From: Verrucomicrobiota bacterium
GTDB taxonomy: Bacteria; Verrucomicrobiota; Verrucomicrobiia; Chthoniobacterales; UBA10450
Length of the DNA stretch: 39,297 nucleotides
Assembly: GCA_019244415.1 (NCBI GenBank)
Contig: JAFASN010000020.1
Coordinates: 1-39,297, forward strand
Direction: 5' to 3'
Positions 16,110 to 24,773 of the stretch are shown piece by piece; within the stretch, counting starts at the first letter, position 1, and every line of letters starts with the position of its first letter. The notes beneath the pieces are model-generated. The model was not told the origin of the DNA. It ran no database searches and worked only from the letters and a program-made list of their open reading frames with translations. A program made the position numbers and the translations under genes.

Positions 16110-18653
16110 ATGCTCCGTTTTTATCATTGGCAGGTCTGGCGCTACATCGCGCAGCATCGCGCTCTGGCGTTGCTCAACGTCCTTTCGGTCGCGTGCGGCG
16201 TGGCCGTTTTCCTCGCCATCCAACTGGCCAACCGCAGCGCGACCGCCGCGTTCGCCGCGACTATCGACCTCATCGCAGGCAAAGCTCAGCTCGAGGTCAC
16301 CGCGCCGGCCAACGATCTGCCGGAGGATTTACTGCCGCGGGTGCAACAAACCGCCGGTATTTCCGCCGTCACACCGCTTGTGCGTGGCCTCGTTACGCTG
16401 CCCGATTTTCCCGGAGAATACCTCGACGTTCTTGGCGTCGATGTCTTCACGAACACGCCGTTTCGCACCTTCGAGCTGACGAATTTCAACGCGCGCGATT
16501 TCGATCTCGAAGCGTGGCTCGGCCGAGGCGATTCGATTGCCCTTTCGCAAGCTTTCGTGGCGCGGCACGGCTTGCAACGCGGTCAGCCACTGCGCCTCCA
16601 GGTAAACGGACGCGAGCAGATTATGCGGATCGCGTTTGTACTCCAGCCCTCCGAGATGCGGGAGGGCGATGAGCACGTCGCCGCCATGGACATCGGATGG
16701 GCGCAGGAGCTTTTCGGGATGCGCGGCCGATTGAGCCAGATTCAGTTGCAGATCGCTCCGGGAGCAAATCGCCGCCAAGTACAGGAGCGTTTGCGCGCGA
16801 CTTTGCCGGCGAACATCGAGGTCGCCCCGCCCTCGCGCCGCAATGAACAAATCGACAAGCTGCTCGGAAGTTTTCGCCTCAACCTGACGGCAATGAGTCT
16901 CGTCTCGCTCTTTGTCGGCGCGTTCCTCATTTTCAACACCATCTCGGCGTCGGTCATCCGGCGCCGCCGCGAGATCGGCATTCTGCGTGCGCTCGGCACC
17001 TCGCGCTGGCAGGTCGGCGCACTCTTTCTCGGCGAAGCGATGACCGCGGGAATTGCAGGAACGCTGCTCGGCCTCATTCTTGGTACATGGCTCACGCGCG
17101 CGCTCATCGGCGGCGTATCGGAGACAATCTCGTCGCTTTATGTACTCGTGAACGTCCGCTCGGTGACGATGAATCCGGCCGATTATCTCGCAGCCTCGGC
17201 ACTGGGCCTGACCTGCGCGTTTCTCGCCGCATTTTTTCCGGCGCGTGCCGCGGCGTTCATGCCGCCCGTGGCCGCGCTTCATCCCGAGGTGCATTCGGAC
17301 GAAAACAAAAGCGCCTCGAGCGCGTGGCTGGCTTGTGGGATTCTGATGCTTGGGGCGGGAGTTACCGCCGGCTTCATTGCCCTGCGGAGCGGACCGGCAT
17401 GGATCAGTTTCCTCTCAGCGCTTTTTTGCCTCAGCGGCGCTTCCTGTTTTTCTCCCTGGCTTGTCAGCGGCCTTGCGCTGGCCGGTCACGGGCTTTCTCC
17501 GGCGCGCCTCGCACCGCGCCTGGCAGCGCTGAATTTCCGCCGCGCGCTTTTCCGTAATTCGGTGACAGTGGCGGCGCTCGGTTGCGCCCTGGCCATGGCA
17601 GTGGGCGTGAGCGTGATGATTTTCTCCTTCCGCCAAACCGTCACCGCCTGGATTGAGCAGACGCTCGTGGCTGACGTTTTCATCACGCCCGCCGCGAACG
17701 AGATTGCAGGCCCATCGTCATTTCTCCCCGCTGACGCGCTCGCATTTCTGGAACAAAACCCTGCTGTTTCTGCCGTCGATACTTTTCGTTACGTCGAGCT
17801 GCCTTTCCGCGGCGGCCGAATGGCGCTCGCCGCAATTCGCGCAGCCGGCCCGCGCGATTTCCTGTTCGTTAACGGTAATCGCGCTGCCCAAATGGCGCGG
17901 TTCCGCAACCAGCCCTGCGTCATCGTTTCCGAAAGCTTCGCCCGTCATTACCACCTGAAACCAGGCGATCAGCTTCCGCTCGCGACGCCTGACGGTACTC
18001 GCTCGCTCCCCATCGCCGCAGTTTTTTATGACTACACGCGCGATGACGGCGTCGTGTACTTAAGCGACAAAACTTTTCGGAATCTCTTCCACGATGATCG
18101 CGTCCACAGCGCAGGCGTTTACCTCAAACCGGGCGCTGACCTGGACGCCCTCGCGGCTGCGTTCCGGCAGAAATTTGGTACTCGGGGAGAATTCGCCATC
18201 TATTCGAACCGCGCGTTGCGTCGCCGCATTTTCGAAGTGTTCGATCAAACGTTTGCCGTCACCTACGTGTTGCGCGCGATCGCGATCATCGTCGCGCTGG
18301 CCGGCATTTTTCTGTCGTTCAGCACGCTTATACTCGAGCGTTCGCGCACGTTTGCCATCATGCGCGCGATCGGCATGTCGCGGCGGCAGCTGGGCGGAGC
18401 AATGCTGTGGGAATCTGTGTTCGTCGGCGTGGGCGCAAACGTACTCGGTTTATGTGCCGGAATGATGCTCGCGCTGGTACTTACGGTCGTGGTGAACCCT
18501 GCTTTTTTCGGGTGGACGGTGCATCTCGCGTTGCCCTGGACCATGCTCGCGCTCACGCCGGTCTGGATTATTCCCGCGGCAATGCTGGCCGCGATTATCC
18601 CGGCGCTTCGCGCCACGCGTCTTCAGCTTGCCCAAAGCTTGCGCACGGAATGA
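16110..18653 (+). CDS. FtsX/LolCE-type ABC transporter permease
   Basis: This 847-residue inner-membrane permease has an N-terminal helix (ALLNVLSVACGVAVFLAIQL), a periplasmic domain, and two FtsX-type three-helix blocks. The first is near residues 253-390 (LVSLFVGAFLIFNTISASVI, RRREIGILRALGTSRWQ). The second is near 718-840 (VALAGIFLSFSTLILERSR, FAIMRAIGMSRRQLG). The paired EIGILRALG and FAIMRAIGM loops are the usual contact with the ATPase. This long form with both halves in one chain is paired with an AttH-like lipocalin in several genomes. The cognate ATP-binding gene, normally upstream, is absent here: the upstream gene is on the other strand. Its stop overlaps the next start. Likely function: moving a lipid or hydrophobic compound across the envelope. 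Confidence 0.9.
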   Translation: MLRFYHWQVWRYIAQHRALALLNVLSVACGVAVFLAIQLANRSATAAFAATIDLIAGKAQLEVTAPANDLPEDLLPRVQQTAGISAVTPLVRGLVTLPDFPGEYLDVLGVDVFTNTPFRTFELTNFNARDFDLEAWLGRGDSIALSQAFVARHGLQRGQPLRLQVNGREQIMRIAFVLQPSEMREGDEHVAAMDIGWAQELFGMRGRLSQIQLQIAPGANRRQVQERLRATLPANIEVAPPSRRNEQIDKLLGSFRLNLTAMSLVSLFVGAFLIFNTISASVIRRRREIGILRALGTSRWQVGALFLGEAMTAGIAGTLLGLILGTWLTRALIGGVSETISSLYVLVNVRSVTMNPADYLAASALGLTCAFLAAFFPARAAAFMPPVAALHPEVHSDENKSASSAWLACGILMLGAGVTAGFIALRSGPAWISFLSALFCLSGASCFSPWLVSGLALAGHGLSPARLAPRLAALNFRRALFRNSVTVAALGCALAMAVGVSVMIFSFRQTVTAWIEQTLVADVFITPAANEIAGPSSFLPADALAFLEQNPAVSAVDTFRYVELPFRGGRMALAAIRAAGPRDFLFVNGNRAAQMARFRNQPCVIVSESFARHYHLKPGDQLPLATPDGTRSLPIAAVFYDYTRDDGVVYLSDKTFRNLFHDDRVHSAGVYLKPGADLDALAAAFRQKFGTRGEFAIYSNRALRRRIFEVFDQTFAVTYVLRAIAIIVALAGIFLSFSTLILERSRTFAIMRAIGMSRRQLGGAMLWESVFVGVGANVLGLCAGMMLALVLTVVVNPAFFGWTVHLALPWTMLALTPVWIIPAAMLAAIIPALRATRLQLAQSLRTE

Positions 18654-19720
18654 GAGCGCAAATTGTGCTCGCCTTCATTGCGTTCAGCGCGTGTCTGGGG
18701 CAGGAGTGGCGGCTGGCACTGCCCGGCTGGGCATACGCGTTCCCGCGCGATCATCACGCGCACCCCGATTTCAAAACCGAGTGGTGGTACTTCACCGGCA
18801 ACTTGTTCGATGAGAACGGCCGCCGCTTTGGTTACGAGCTGACGTTCTTCCGCCACGGCATCATTCCTCCGGCGCAACGCGCTGCCAACCGGTCCCGCTT
18901 TATCGTCGATGACCTGAAGTTCGCGCATTTCACGGTCACTGACGCGAGCAGTCGCCGATTTCATTTCGAGCAAAAAACCAGCCGCGGCGCATTCGGCGAA
19001 GCTGGGTTTGACCGCGGCGATGAGCTGGCGTGGATCGATAAGTGGTCGCTGCGCATGGGCGAGAACGGCGAGTTCCATCTCGAAGCGGCGATGAACCGCG
19101 GCCGAATTGATTTGGCGCTCACGCCAGCGAAACCGCCGGTCATTCATGGCGAGAACGGAATCAGCGCCAAGGCTGCGGGCGAAGGGCACGCTTCGCACTA
19201 TTACTCGATGACGCGGCTAACGACTGTCGGTACTCTGACGATGGATGGGAAATCGTTGAACGTGACCGGCTCAAGCTGGTTCGACCATGAATGGGCGACT
19301 AATCAGCTTGCGCCGCATCAGCTCGGCTGGAACTGGCTGTGCGTTCAGTTCAACGACAATACGGAGCTGATGTTGTATCAAATGAGACGCGATGATGGCT
19401 CAATTGATCCAATATCGAGCGGGACCTTTGTTGCAGCGGATGGCAGCGCCACGCACCTCCGCAACGACGATTTTTCCATGATGCCACTTTCAACTTGGAA
19501 GAGCAGCAAAACCGGCGCGAATTATCCCGTGCAGTGGCGAGTACAGGTTCCGTCACGCAGCATTGATATTATGATCAATCCCGTACTCAGGGACCAGGAG
19601 CTTGCGTTTGCGCCGCTCACGTACTGGGAAGGCGCGGTGGACGTTTCCGGTACGCGCAGCGGTGTCGGGTATCTGGAGCTCACCGGTTACGCCGGCGCTC
19701 TTTCAGCGCTGAACCGCTGA
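18650..19720 (+). CDS. AttH/CrtC-like lipocalin-family protein
   Basis: This 356-residue protein starts at ATG 18650, overlapping the permease stop (ATGA); this start gives a signal peptide MRAQIVLAFIAFSACLG. The mature part has the hallmarks of the AttH/carotenoid 1,2-hydratase-related family: TEWWYFTGNLFDENGRRFGY near residue 40, GSSWFDHEWATNQL near 205, and WNWLCVQFNDNTELMLYQ. These form two lipocalin-like barrels. In Agrobacterium attH sits with ABC genes attE-G, the same pairing as here. No carotenoid genes are nearby, so CrtC activity is not implied. It probably binds a hydrophobic ligand handled by the permease. The usual family length is ~350-370. Confidence 0.85.
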   Translation: MRAQIVLAFIAFSACLGQEWRLALPGWAYAFPRDHHAHPDFKTEWWYFTGNLFDENGRRFGYELTFFRHGIIPPAQRAANRSRFIVDDLKFAHFTVTDASSRRFHFEQKTSRGAFGEAGFDRGDELAWIDKWSLRMGENGEFHLEAAMNRGRIDLALTPAKPPVIHGENGISAKAAGEGHASHYYSMTRLTTVGTLTMDGKSLNVTGSSWFDHEWATNQLAPHQLGWNWLCVQFNDNTELMLYQMRRDDGSIDPISSGTFVAADGSATHLRNDDFSMMPLSTWKSSKTGANYPVQWRVQVPSRSIDIMINPVLRDQELAFAPLTYWEGAVDVSGTRSGVGYLELTGYAGALSALNR

Positions 19721-19786
19721 TCTCGTGCTCCCGCCGGAGCGCGATTTGGCAACGCTCAATTACGCGCCCGAGCAAGAGTTGCGGCT

Positions 19787-22144
19787 CTACGTTGCGGTTG
19801 CCGGTCCGGGGCCGATGCCAGGCTTTGTCTGCTTCGAGGTGATCTCGCGCGCCAGCGTGGTTTTGCTGCCGCCGCGGGCACGCGTCCACCAGAGTACGAT
19901 CGGCGACGCGATGAAGATGGATGAGTACGTGCCGACGACGACGCCAATGATGATGGCTAACGAGAAATCGCGCAGCACCGCCCCGCCGAAGAGGAACAAA
20001 CACAAAATCGGAATCAGCGTGACCGTGCTGGTCAGGATCGTGCGCGAAAGCGTCTGGTTAATGCTCTCGTTCATGATCTGCTCAATGGAGCCTTTGCGTC
20101 CGCTGGCCAGGCCTTCGCGGATTCGATCGTAAACGACGATGGTGTCGTTGATCGAATAACCGGCGATGGTGAGTACCGCGCCCACCATCGTGAGCGTCAG
20201 TTCACGATGCAGCAGGGAAAACATCCCCACCGTGATGAGTACATCGTGCAGTAGCGCGACGATCGCGCCCACGGCAAACGCCAGCTCGAAACGTAGCGTG
20301 ACGAAAATCAGGATACCGAGAATGCCGAGGCCGAGCGCGAGCAGCGAGCTGCGCGCCAGCTCGCCGCCAACGAGCGCGCCGACGCGGTCCGAGCCTTCCA
20401 CTTTGAAATGCGCGTTCGGCATGGAGGCGAGTACCTGTTTTTCCACCATGTCGCCGGTCTTCAAGGCCGTGCGAATGGTGATGTAATTTTTGCCCCCTTG
20501 CGCCGATTCCTGGATTGACTCATCCGCCAGGCCGATCTGCGCCAGCGCACCGCGCACCTGCCCGACATCAATCGTTTGCGGCGAGCTGAGCGTCACCAGA
20601 TCACCGCCGCGAAAATCGACGCCGAAATTCTTGTCGCCGCGCATATAAAATGAAGTCGCGCCGGCGATGATGAGCGCGAGCGAGCACATGCAGGCGAGAA
20701 ATCCTTTGCCGAGGAAATTGATGTTGTGCGACGAGATCAGGTGGAGCATCGAAATCTTCTTCACGCGTCCGCTGTCCACGAACCACTCGAGTACATTGCG
20801 CCCGACGATGAGCGCGGTGAAAAGCGAGGCGAGAATGCCGAGGGTGAGCGAAATGGCGAAGCCCTTCACCGGGCCGCTGGCTTTCCAGAAAAGAATCACG
20901 GCCGTGATCAGCGTGGTGACGTTCGCATCGAAGATGGACGAGAACGCCTTCTCGTACGCGGCCCGCACCGCGACCTTGAGCGATTTTCCCAGCGCCATTT
21001 CTTCGCGCAACCGTTCGTAAACGAGTACGCTCGCATCGACGGCCAGGCCGATGGTCAGGATAATCCCGGCGATTCCCGGTAGCGTGAGTACGAAGCGGAA
21101 CATCGTCAGCGCGCCCATGAGCAGGATGATGTTAATGAGCAGCGCGAGGCAGGCGATCAGCCCCACCAGCCGGTAATAAATTGCTACGCAGACCAGCGTA
21201 ATGGCGAGCCCGACGAGCCCGGCGAGAACACTGGCCCGAATGGAATCAGCGCCGAGCGTGGGCGAGACGCTGCGCTCTTCCTCGATACTTACCGGCACTT
21301 GCAATGGATTCTCCAGCACGCTCGCCAGACCGCGCGCTTCTTTCTCGGTGAATGAACCAGTGATCTGCGCGTTCCCGCCGTAAATCGCGTCCCGGATGAC
21401 CGGCGCGGATTGGATGATGCCGTCGAGTACGATGGCGAAACGGTGCCCTTTAAATTGTTCCGTGATTTGGCCGAACTTCTTTGCGCCTTCACCGTCGAAA
21501 TTGAGCTGCACCGTCCAGCCTTCGTTGCCGAAGTACGCGTTCGAGCTGCTGACGTGGTCGCCGCCCAGATCAGCTTTCTTTTTCACCAGCAGCTTCTCGT
21601 CAATCGGCGGCTTGTTTGGATCGGAGTCGGCATGCTTGTAGTCCTCGACCCGGTACTCGGGCGGAATGACGGCTTTGCTCTGCTGGATTTGCTGCAAACG
21701 TTCGCCGTTGTCGGGATAAACCAGCCGGAACTCGAGCTTGGCTACGCGCGAAAGCTGATCACGCGCCTCCTGGATCTTGGCGGTATCAAGCCCTGGAATT
21801 TGCACTAGGATTCTGTCCTTCCCGACGGGGCTGATGATCGGCTCGCCGCCGCCAAAGTAATCCACGCGTTTGCGGATCACTTCGACTGCCTGGTCGAGCA
21901 TGCCGGGCGTGATCGGCTTGTCGGTCTGCTGAAGGCGAATAAGGAACGAAGTACCGCCTTTGATGTCCAGGCCGAGCGCGATTTTCTTCTCCGGCGGCCA
22001 GATCGTCGCGATGCTGAAAGCGACGAGCAACGCCATGAGCAAAGTGGCGAGCAGGCGTTTACGAACGCCGTAATCAGTGGCGAAATACCACCCGAAGAGA
22101 ACGAGCAGCACCAAGCCAATGAAAAAGGTGAATCCGGGGCTCAT
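19787..22144 (-). CDS. secDF: Fused protein-export membrane protein SecDF
   Basis: This 785-residue fusion of SecD and SecF forms the proton-driven accessory of the SecYEG translocon. The SecD half has LGLDIKGGTSFLIRL near residue 57, the P1 periplasmic domain, and helix 4 with GLAVDASVLVYERLREE, which carries the conserved Asp and Arg. The SecF half starts near residue 470 with FGVDFRGGDLV and has GYSINDTIVVYDRIREGL. About 12 membrane helices in total. SecDF fusions occur in several phyla. It follows yajC in the usual tgt-yajC-secD-secF order, separated by a repeat-filled ~67-bp spacer. Nine GAGTAC hexamers (GTACTC on the coding strand) lie in this gene, the highest density in the window. 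Convergent with the AttH-like gene. Confidence 0.95.
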   Translation of the reverse strand: MSPGFTFFIGLVLLVLFGWYFATDYGVRKRLLATLLMALLVAFSIATIWPPEKKIALGLDIKGGTSFLIRLQQTDKPITPGMLDQAVEVIRKRVDYFGGGEPIISPVGKDRILVQIPGLDTAKIQEARDQLSRVAKLEFRLVYPDNGERLQQIQQSKAVIPPEYRVEDYKHADSDPNKPPIDEKLLVKKKADLGGDHVSSSNAYFGNEGWTVQLNFDGEGAKKFGQITEQFKGHRFAIVLDGIIQSAPVIRDAIYGGNAQITGSFTEKEARGLASVLENPLQVPVSIEEERSVSPTLGADSIRASVLAGLVGLAITLVCVAIYYRLVGLIACLALLINIILLMGALTMFRFVLTLPGIAGIILTIGLAVDASVLVYERLREEMALGKSLKVAVRAAYEKAFSSIFDANVTTLITAVILFWKASGPVKGFAISLTLGILASLFTALIVGRNVLEWFVDSGRVKKISMLHLISSHNINFLGKGFLACMCSLALIIAGATSFYMRGDKNFGVDFRGGDLVTLSSPQTIDVGQVRGALAQIGLADESIQESAQGGKNYITIRTALKTGDMVEKQVLASMPNAHFKVEGSDRVGALVGGELARSSLLALGLGILGILIFVTLRFELAFAVGAIVALLHDVLITVGMFSLLHRELTLTMVGAVLTIAGYSINDTIVVYDRIREGLASGRKGSIEQIMNESINQTLSRTILTSTVTLIPILCLFLFGGAVLRDFSLAIIIGVVVGTYSSIFIASPIVLWWTRARGGSKTTLAREITSKQTKPGIGPGPATAT

Positions 22145-22145
22145 C

Positions 22146-22211
22146 GGATTTTCGATTTTCGATTTTCGATTTTCGATTGATCTGTCATTCCGAGCGAGGG
22201 CCGAGGGAATT
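22146..22211. repeat. TTTTCGAT tandem octamer plus family A arm between yajC and secDF
   Basis: Positions 22146-22180 hold about four copies of the 8-mer TTTTCGAT. They are followed by TGTCATTCCGAGCGAGGG and CCGAGGGAATTC (22182-22211), a single family A arm. The pair fills the spacer between two genes that are normally tightly linked. Confidence 0.8.
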
Positions 22212-22535
22212 CTAAGTCTTGTTTGATTCCGCTGCTTTCACATTTGTTACCGCGGCTTTGTCCATCTCGATCTTCACGTTATCGGCGACTTTTACGATCA
22301 CGGTCGATTCTTTGACGTTGGCGATTCGCCCGTGAATACCGGAGCTAGTTACGACATCATCGCCCGTCTTGAGCGCGCTGATCAGCCGCTGTTGTTCCTT
22401 TTGCCGGCGCTGCTGTGGCCGGATCATGATGAAGTACATGATCACGATGAGGAAAATGAACGGGACAAAATTGAGCAAGCCGCCGCCCGGGCTGGAAGGC
22501 GGCGCGGAAGCCTGCGCAAGAATTAGGGCGAGCAT
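22212..22535 (-). CDS. yajC: Preprotein translocase subunit YajC
   Basis: This 107-residue single-span protein has an N-terminal hydrophobic segment (NFVPFIFLIVIMYFIMIRPQ). The family hallmark IRPQQRRQKEQQ follows, then the GDDVVTSSGIHGRI region and a small beta domain. YajC binds SecDF and the translocon. The length is typical (about 85-115). It precedes secDF on the same strand. The usual upstream neighbour tgt is on the same strand but separated by a gene on the other strand, so yajC probably needs its own promoter within 22536-22900. Confidence 0.95.
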   Translation of the reverse strand: MLALILAQASAPPSSPGGGLLNFVPFIFLIVIMYFIMIRPQQRRQKEQQRLISALKTGDDVVTSSGIHGRIANVKESTVIVKVADNVKIEMDKAAVTNVKAAESNKT

Positions 22536-23036
22536 GGAATAAAGCGGCGTCCAATTGAATCCAACGACGCAGTCATTGCAACAACAGGCAAACGCGGCCG
22601 CGCGTACTCGGGGCCCCTGCTGTCATGAACGGCGGTGCTTGTCCGTTCAATTCGCGCGGCTGAGGAGTAACATCGAGCCGGCGGCGCTGTTGCGTCCTGA
22701 TTTGCTTTGACCCGCTGTCGGCGGATCTAATCCCGTCAGTGAACTCTTATTTCGGCCGCGGAACTCTCGGTATCGCTCGCGCAGGGCTTTCACGCCAGTA
22801 CTAGGCGAGCAGTTCGTCATTATGGAGAATACCAGTCTCACGAGCCCGTGGCTCGACGGCTTCGGCGCGCGCGCTAATCAGGCGGGCGACGGCGCTTGCG
22901 CATCGAGTTGGATTGACATTCGCACGCGACTTTGAGATTTAGTCGGCCGCGCGGCACTTCTCCACAGTGGAGTTGCTGGTTCGACGCTGTCTTCCCAAGC
23001 CAACGAAATCGCTGCGCAACAGGAAGGGGTTTCATT
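22536..23036. other. Divergent spacer upstream of yajC and the PEP-CTERM gene
   Basis: About 500 bp without a supported gene. It should hold promoters for both directions. A possible -35 (TTGACA, 22913-22918) lies ahead of the plus-strand gene, but the matching -10 is poor. One GTACTC lies at 22604. No known RNA element is recognisable. Confidence 0.4.
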
Positions 23037-24773
23037 ATGAAAAGTGGGCTTTGCTTCTTCGCGGCACTCGCGGTCATTTTTCTCAGCAGCTCTTTCGCGT
23101 CGTCAGCGCGCGGAGTGACGCCACCGGATCCCGGCGGGGGTAGCACTTCGTTTGTGAAATACGTCGGATCGACTGCCGGCGATCTGTGGAGTGTGCCAGC
23201 GAACTGGCTGGACGAGAACAATACTCACCGCACGCCTACGACGAATGACGACATCTACATTGGGGCCGCCGCCGGCACGAATACCACAGACGACCTCTCA
23301 ATCATCGCCGAGTATCTCGATTTCTACCAAGGCTCGAATTTTCTGACAATTTCCGGGGGGAACCAGCTCGTGATCTTTCCCTCGACCTCACCCGGAATCA
23401 GCGTTGCTTCGGGCGCGAGCGCGTTCATCACCGTCACCGGGCCGGGCAGCGTGCTTCAGCTGAACGGTACCGCTTCCGCCGACGGCGTGGCGCTCGAGCT
23501 GGATAGCGGCGGTAAATTGTCAATCAGCTCCCTGAGCAGTTCCGGCGCGTCAATCGGCTCGCTTCAGGGGACGAGCGGCACGGTAGATCTAGGAGCGAAG
23601 ACGCTTACGGTCGGAGGCCTGAACACCTTCACTAATTACAACGGTATCATCACTGGAACCGGAGGCTCGCTCACAAAAGTGGGTACAGGCGCGCTCACGC
23701 TCGGCGATGCGAACACTTATTCTGGCGCGACCAGCATCAATGCCGGGACGCTCGCGATCAACGACAACGCTGGCCTGGGCACAAGTGCGCTCACAATTGG
23801 CCAGACTGGCAGCAGCAACAGCGCGACATTCACCATCAACACGTTTGGTACTATCAACGTGGCGAACAACATCACGGTCTCGTCTCTCGCGAGTGGCGCC
23901 GCCGCGAGCATCAACTCGTTCTCCGGGCCGTCAAGCGGCTCGAACCAGTTGACGGGCAACGTGACCCTGAATGGCACCGTCATCGTCAACACGGTAGCAC
24001 CGGCAGCGAATCCGCTGGCGTTCACTGGAACGATAAGCGGTAACGGCGGCGTGACGATTAATCCAACCTCCGCCGGCTACACCGGTGCGGTCAGTTTCAC
24101 CGGCGCGAACACTTACAACGGGAACACGACCGTGAACGGCGGGACGTTGTTCGCCAATAATAGTACTGGTTCGGCCACGGGAAATGGCAGCGTGATTGTA
24201 AATAGCGGTGCGACTCTGGGCGGTGCAGGCACCATGTCTGGCCTGGTCAGCGTGAATTCTGGCGCGTCGCTCGCACCGGGATTTAACGGTACCGGCATTC
24301 TTCACGTGGGTAATGCTGCTCTAACGACTCCTAGTTTGCTGCTCGGCGGAACGTTGTCGCTCGAACTCGGCGGCGTCACCGCGGGCAGCGGCTACGATCA
24401 AGTCATCACCGCTACTGGCGCAACGCTCAGCGGTAACCTGACGCTCACACTGGTGAACGGTTTCCGCCCTATGATGGGCGAGAAATTCTATATCATCGAT
24501 GAAACCAGCAGCGATCCGACTCTGCGCACGACGGGCTCGTTTGCGAACGCCCCTGGCGGCGTCATCATGGATAATGCAGGCGACACCTACGACATCTTTT
24601 ACGCTGGCATTAGCGACCCCAATAATCCGAGTACCATTCCGAACGATGTGACGCTGATCGCGGTCAATGTTGTTCCCGAGCCTTCCACGTGGATGTTGCT
24701 GCTGGTCGGCTGCGCGTCGTTAGTTGTGGGTGGCTTGCGGCGCATGCGTTCGGTAGCCGGCGGCAAAGACTGA
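23037..24773 (+). CDS. PEP-CTERM protein with autotransporter-type beta-strand repeats
   Basis: This 578-residue exported protein starts at ATG 23037, chosen because AGGAAGGGG lies ~8 nt upstream and the N-terminus is then a clean signal peptide (GLCFFAALAVIFLSSSFASS). The body is Gly/Ser/Thr/Asn-rich and contains passenger-associated repeats such as LTKVGTGALTLGDANTYSGA and the related VSFTGANTYNGNTTVNGGTL, as found in large beta-helix surface proteins. The C-terminus is a PEP-CTERM sorting signal: VPEPSTW, a hydrophobic helix (MLLLVGCASLVVGGL) and basic RRMRS. PEP-CTERM proteins are processed by exosortase and exported to the surface or EPS; no exosortase lies in this window. Its last 54 bp overlap the 3' end of tgt on the opposite strand. 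Confidence 0.92.
   Translation: MKSGLCFFAALAVIFLSSSFASSARGVTPPDPGGGSTSFVKYVGSTAGDLWSVPANWLDENNTHRTPTTNDDIYIGAAAGTNTTDDLSIIAEYLDFYQGSNFLTISGGNQLVIFPSTSPGISVASGASAFITVTGPGSVLQLNGTASADGVALELDSGGKLSISSLSSSGASIGSLQGTSGTVDLGAKTLTVGGLNTFTNYNGIITGTGGSLTKVGTGALTLGDANTYSGATSINAGTLAINDNAGLGTSALTIGQTGSSNSATFTINTFGTINVANNITVSSLASGAAASINSFSGPSSGSNQLTGNVTLNGTVIVNTVAPAANPLAFTGTISGNGGVTINPTSAGYTGAVSFTGANTYNGNTTVNGGTLFANNSTGSATGNGSVIVNSGATLGGAGTMSGLVSVNSGASLAPGFNGTGILHVGNAALTTPSLLLGGTLSLELGGVTAGSGYDQVITATGATLSGNLTLTLVNGFRPMMGEKFYIIDETSSDPTLRTTGSFANAPGGVIMDNAGDTYDIFYAGISDPNNPSTIPNDVTLIAVNVVPEPSTWMLLLVGCASLVVGGLRRMRSVAGGKD

Noticed and set aside
18653-19720. Carotenoid 1,2-hydratase as a firm call
   Set aside because: No carotenoid genes are nearby and the pairing with an FtsX-type permease fits AttH-like proteins better.
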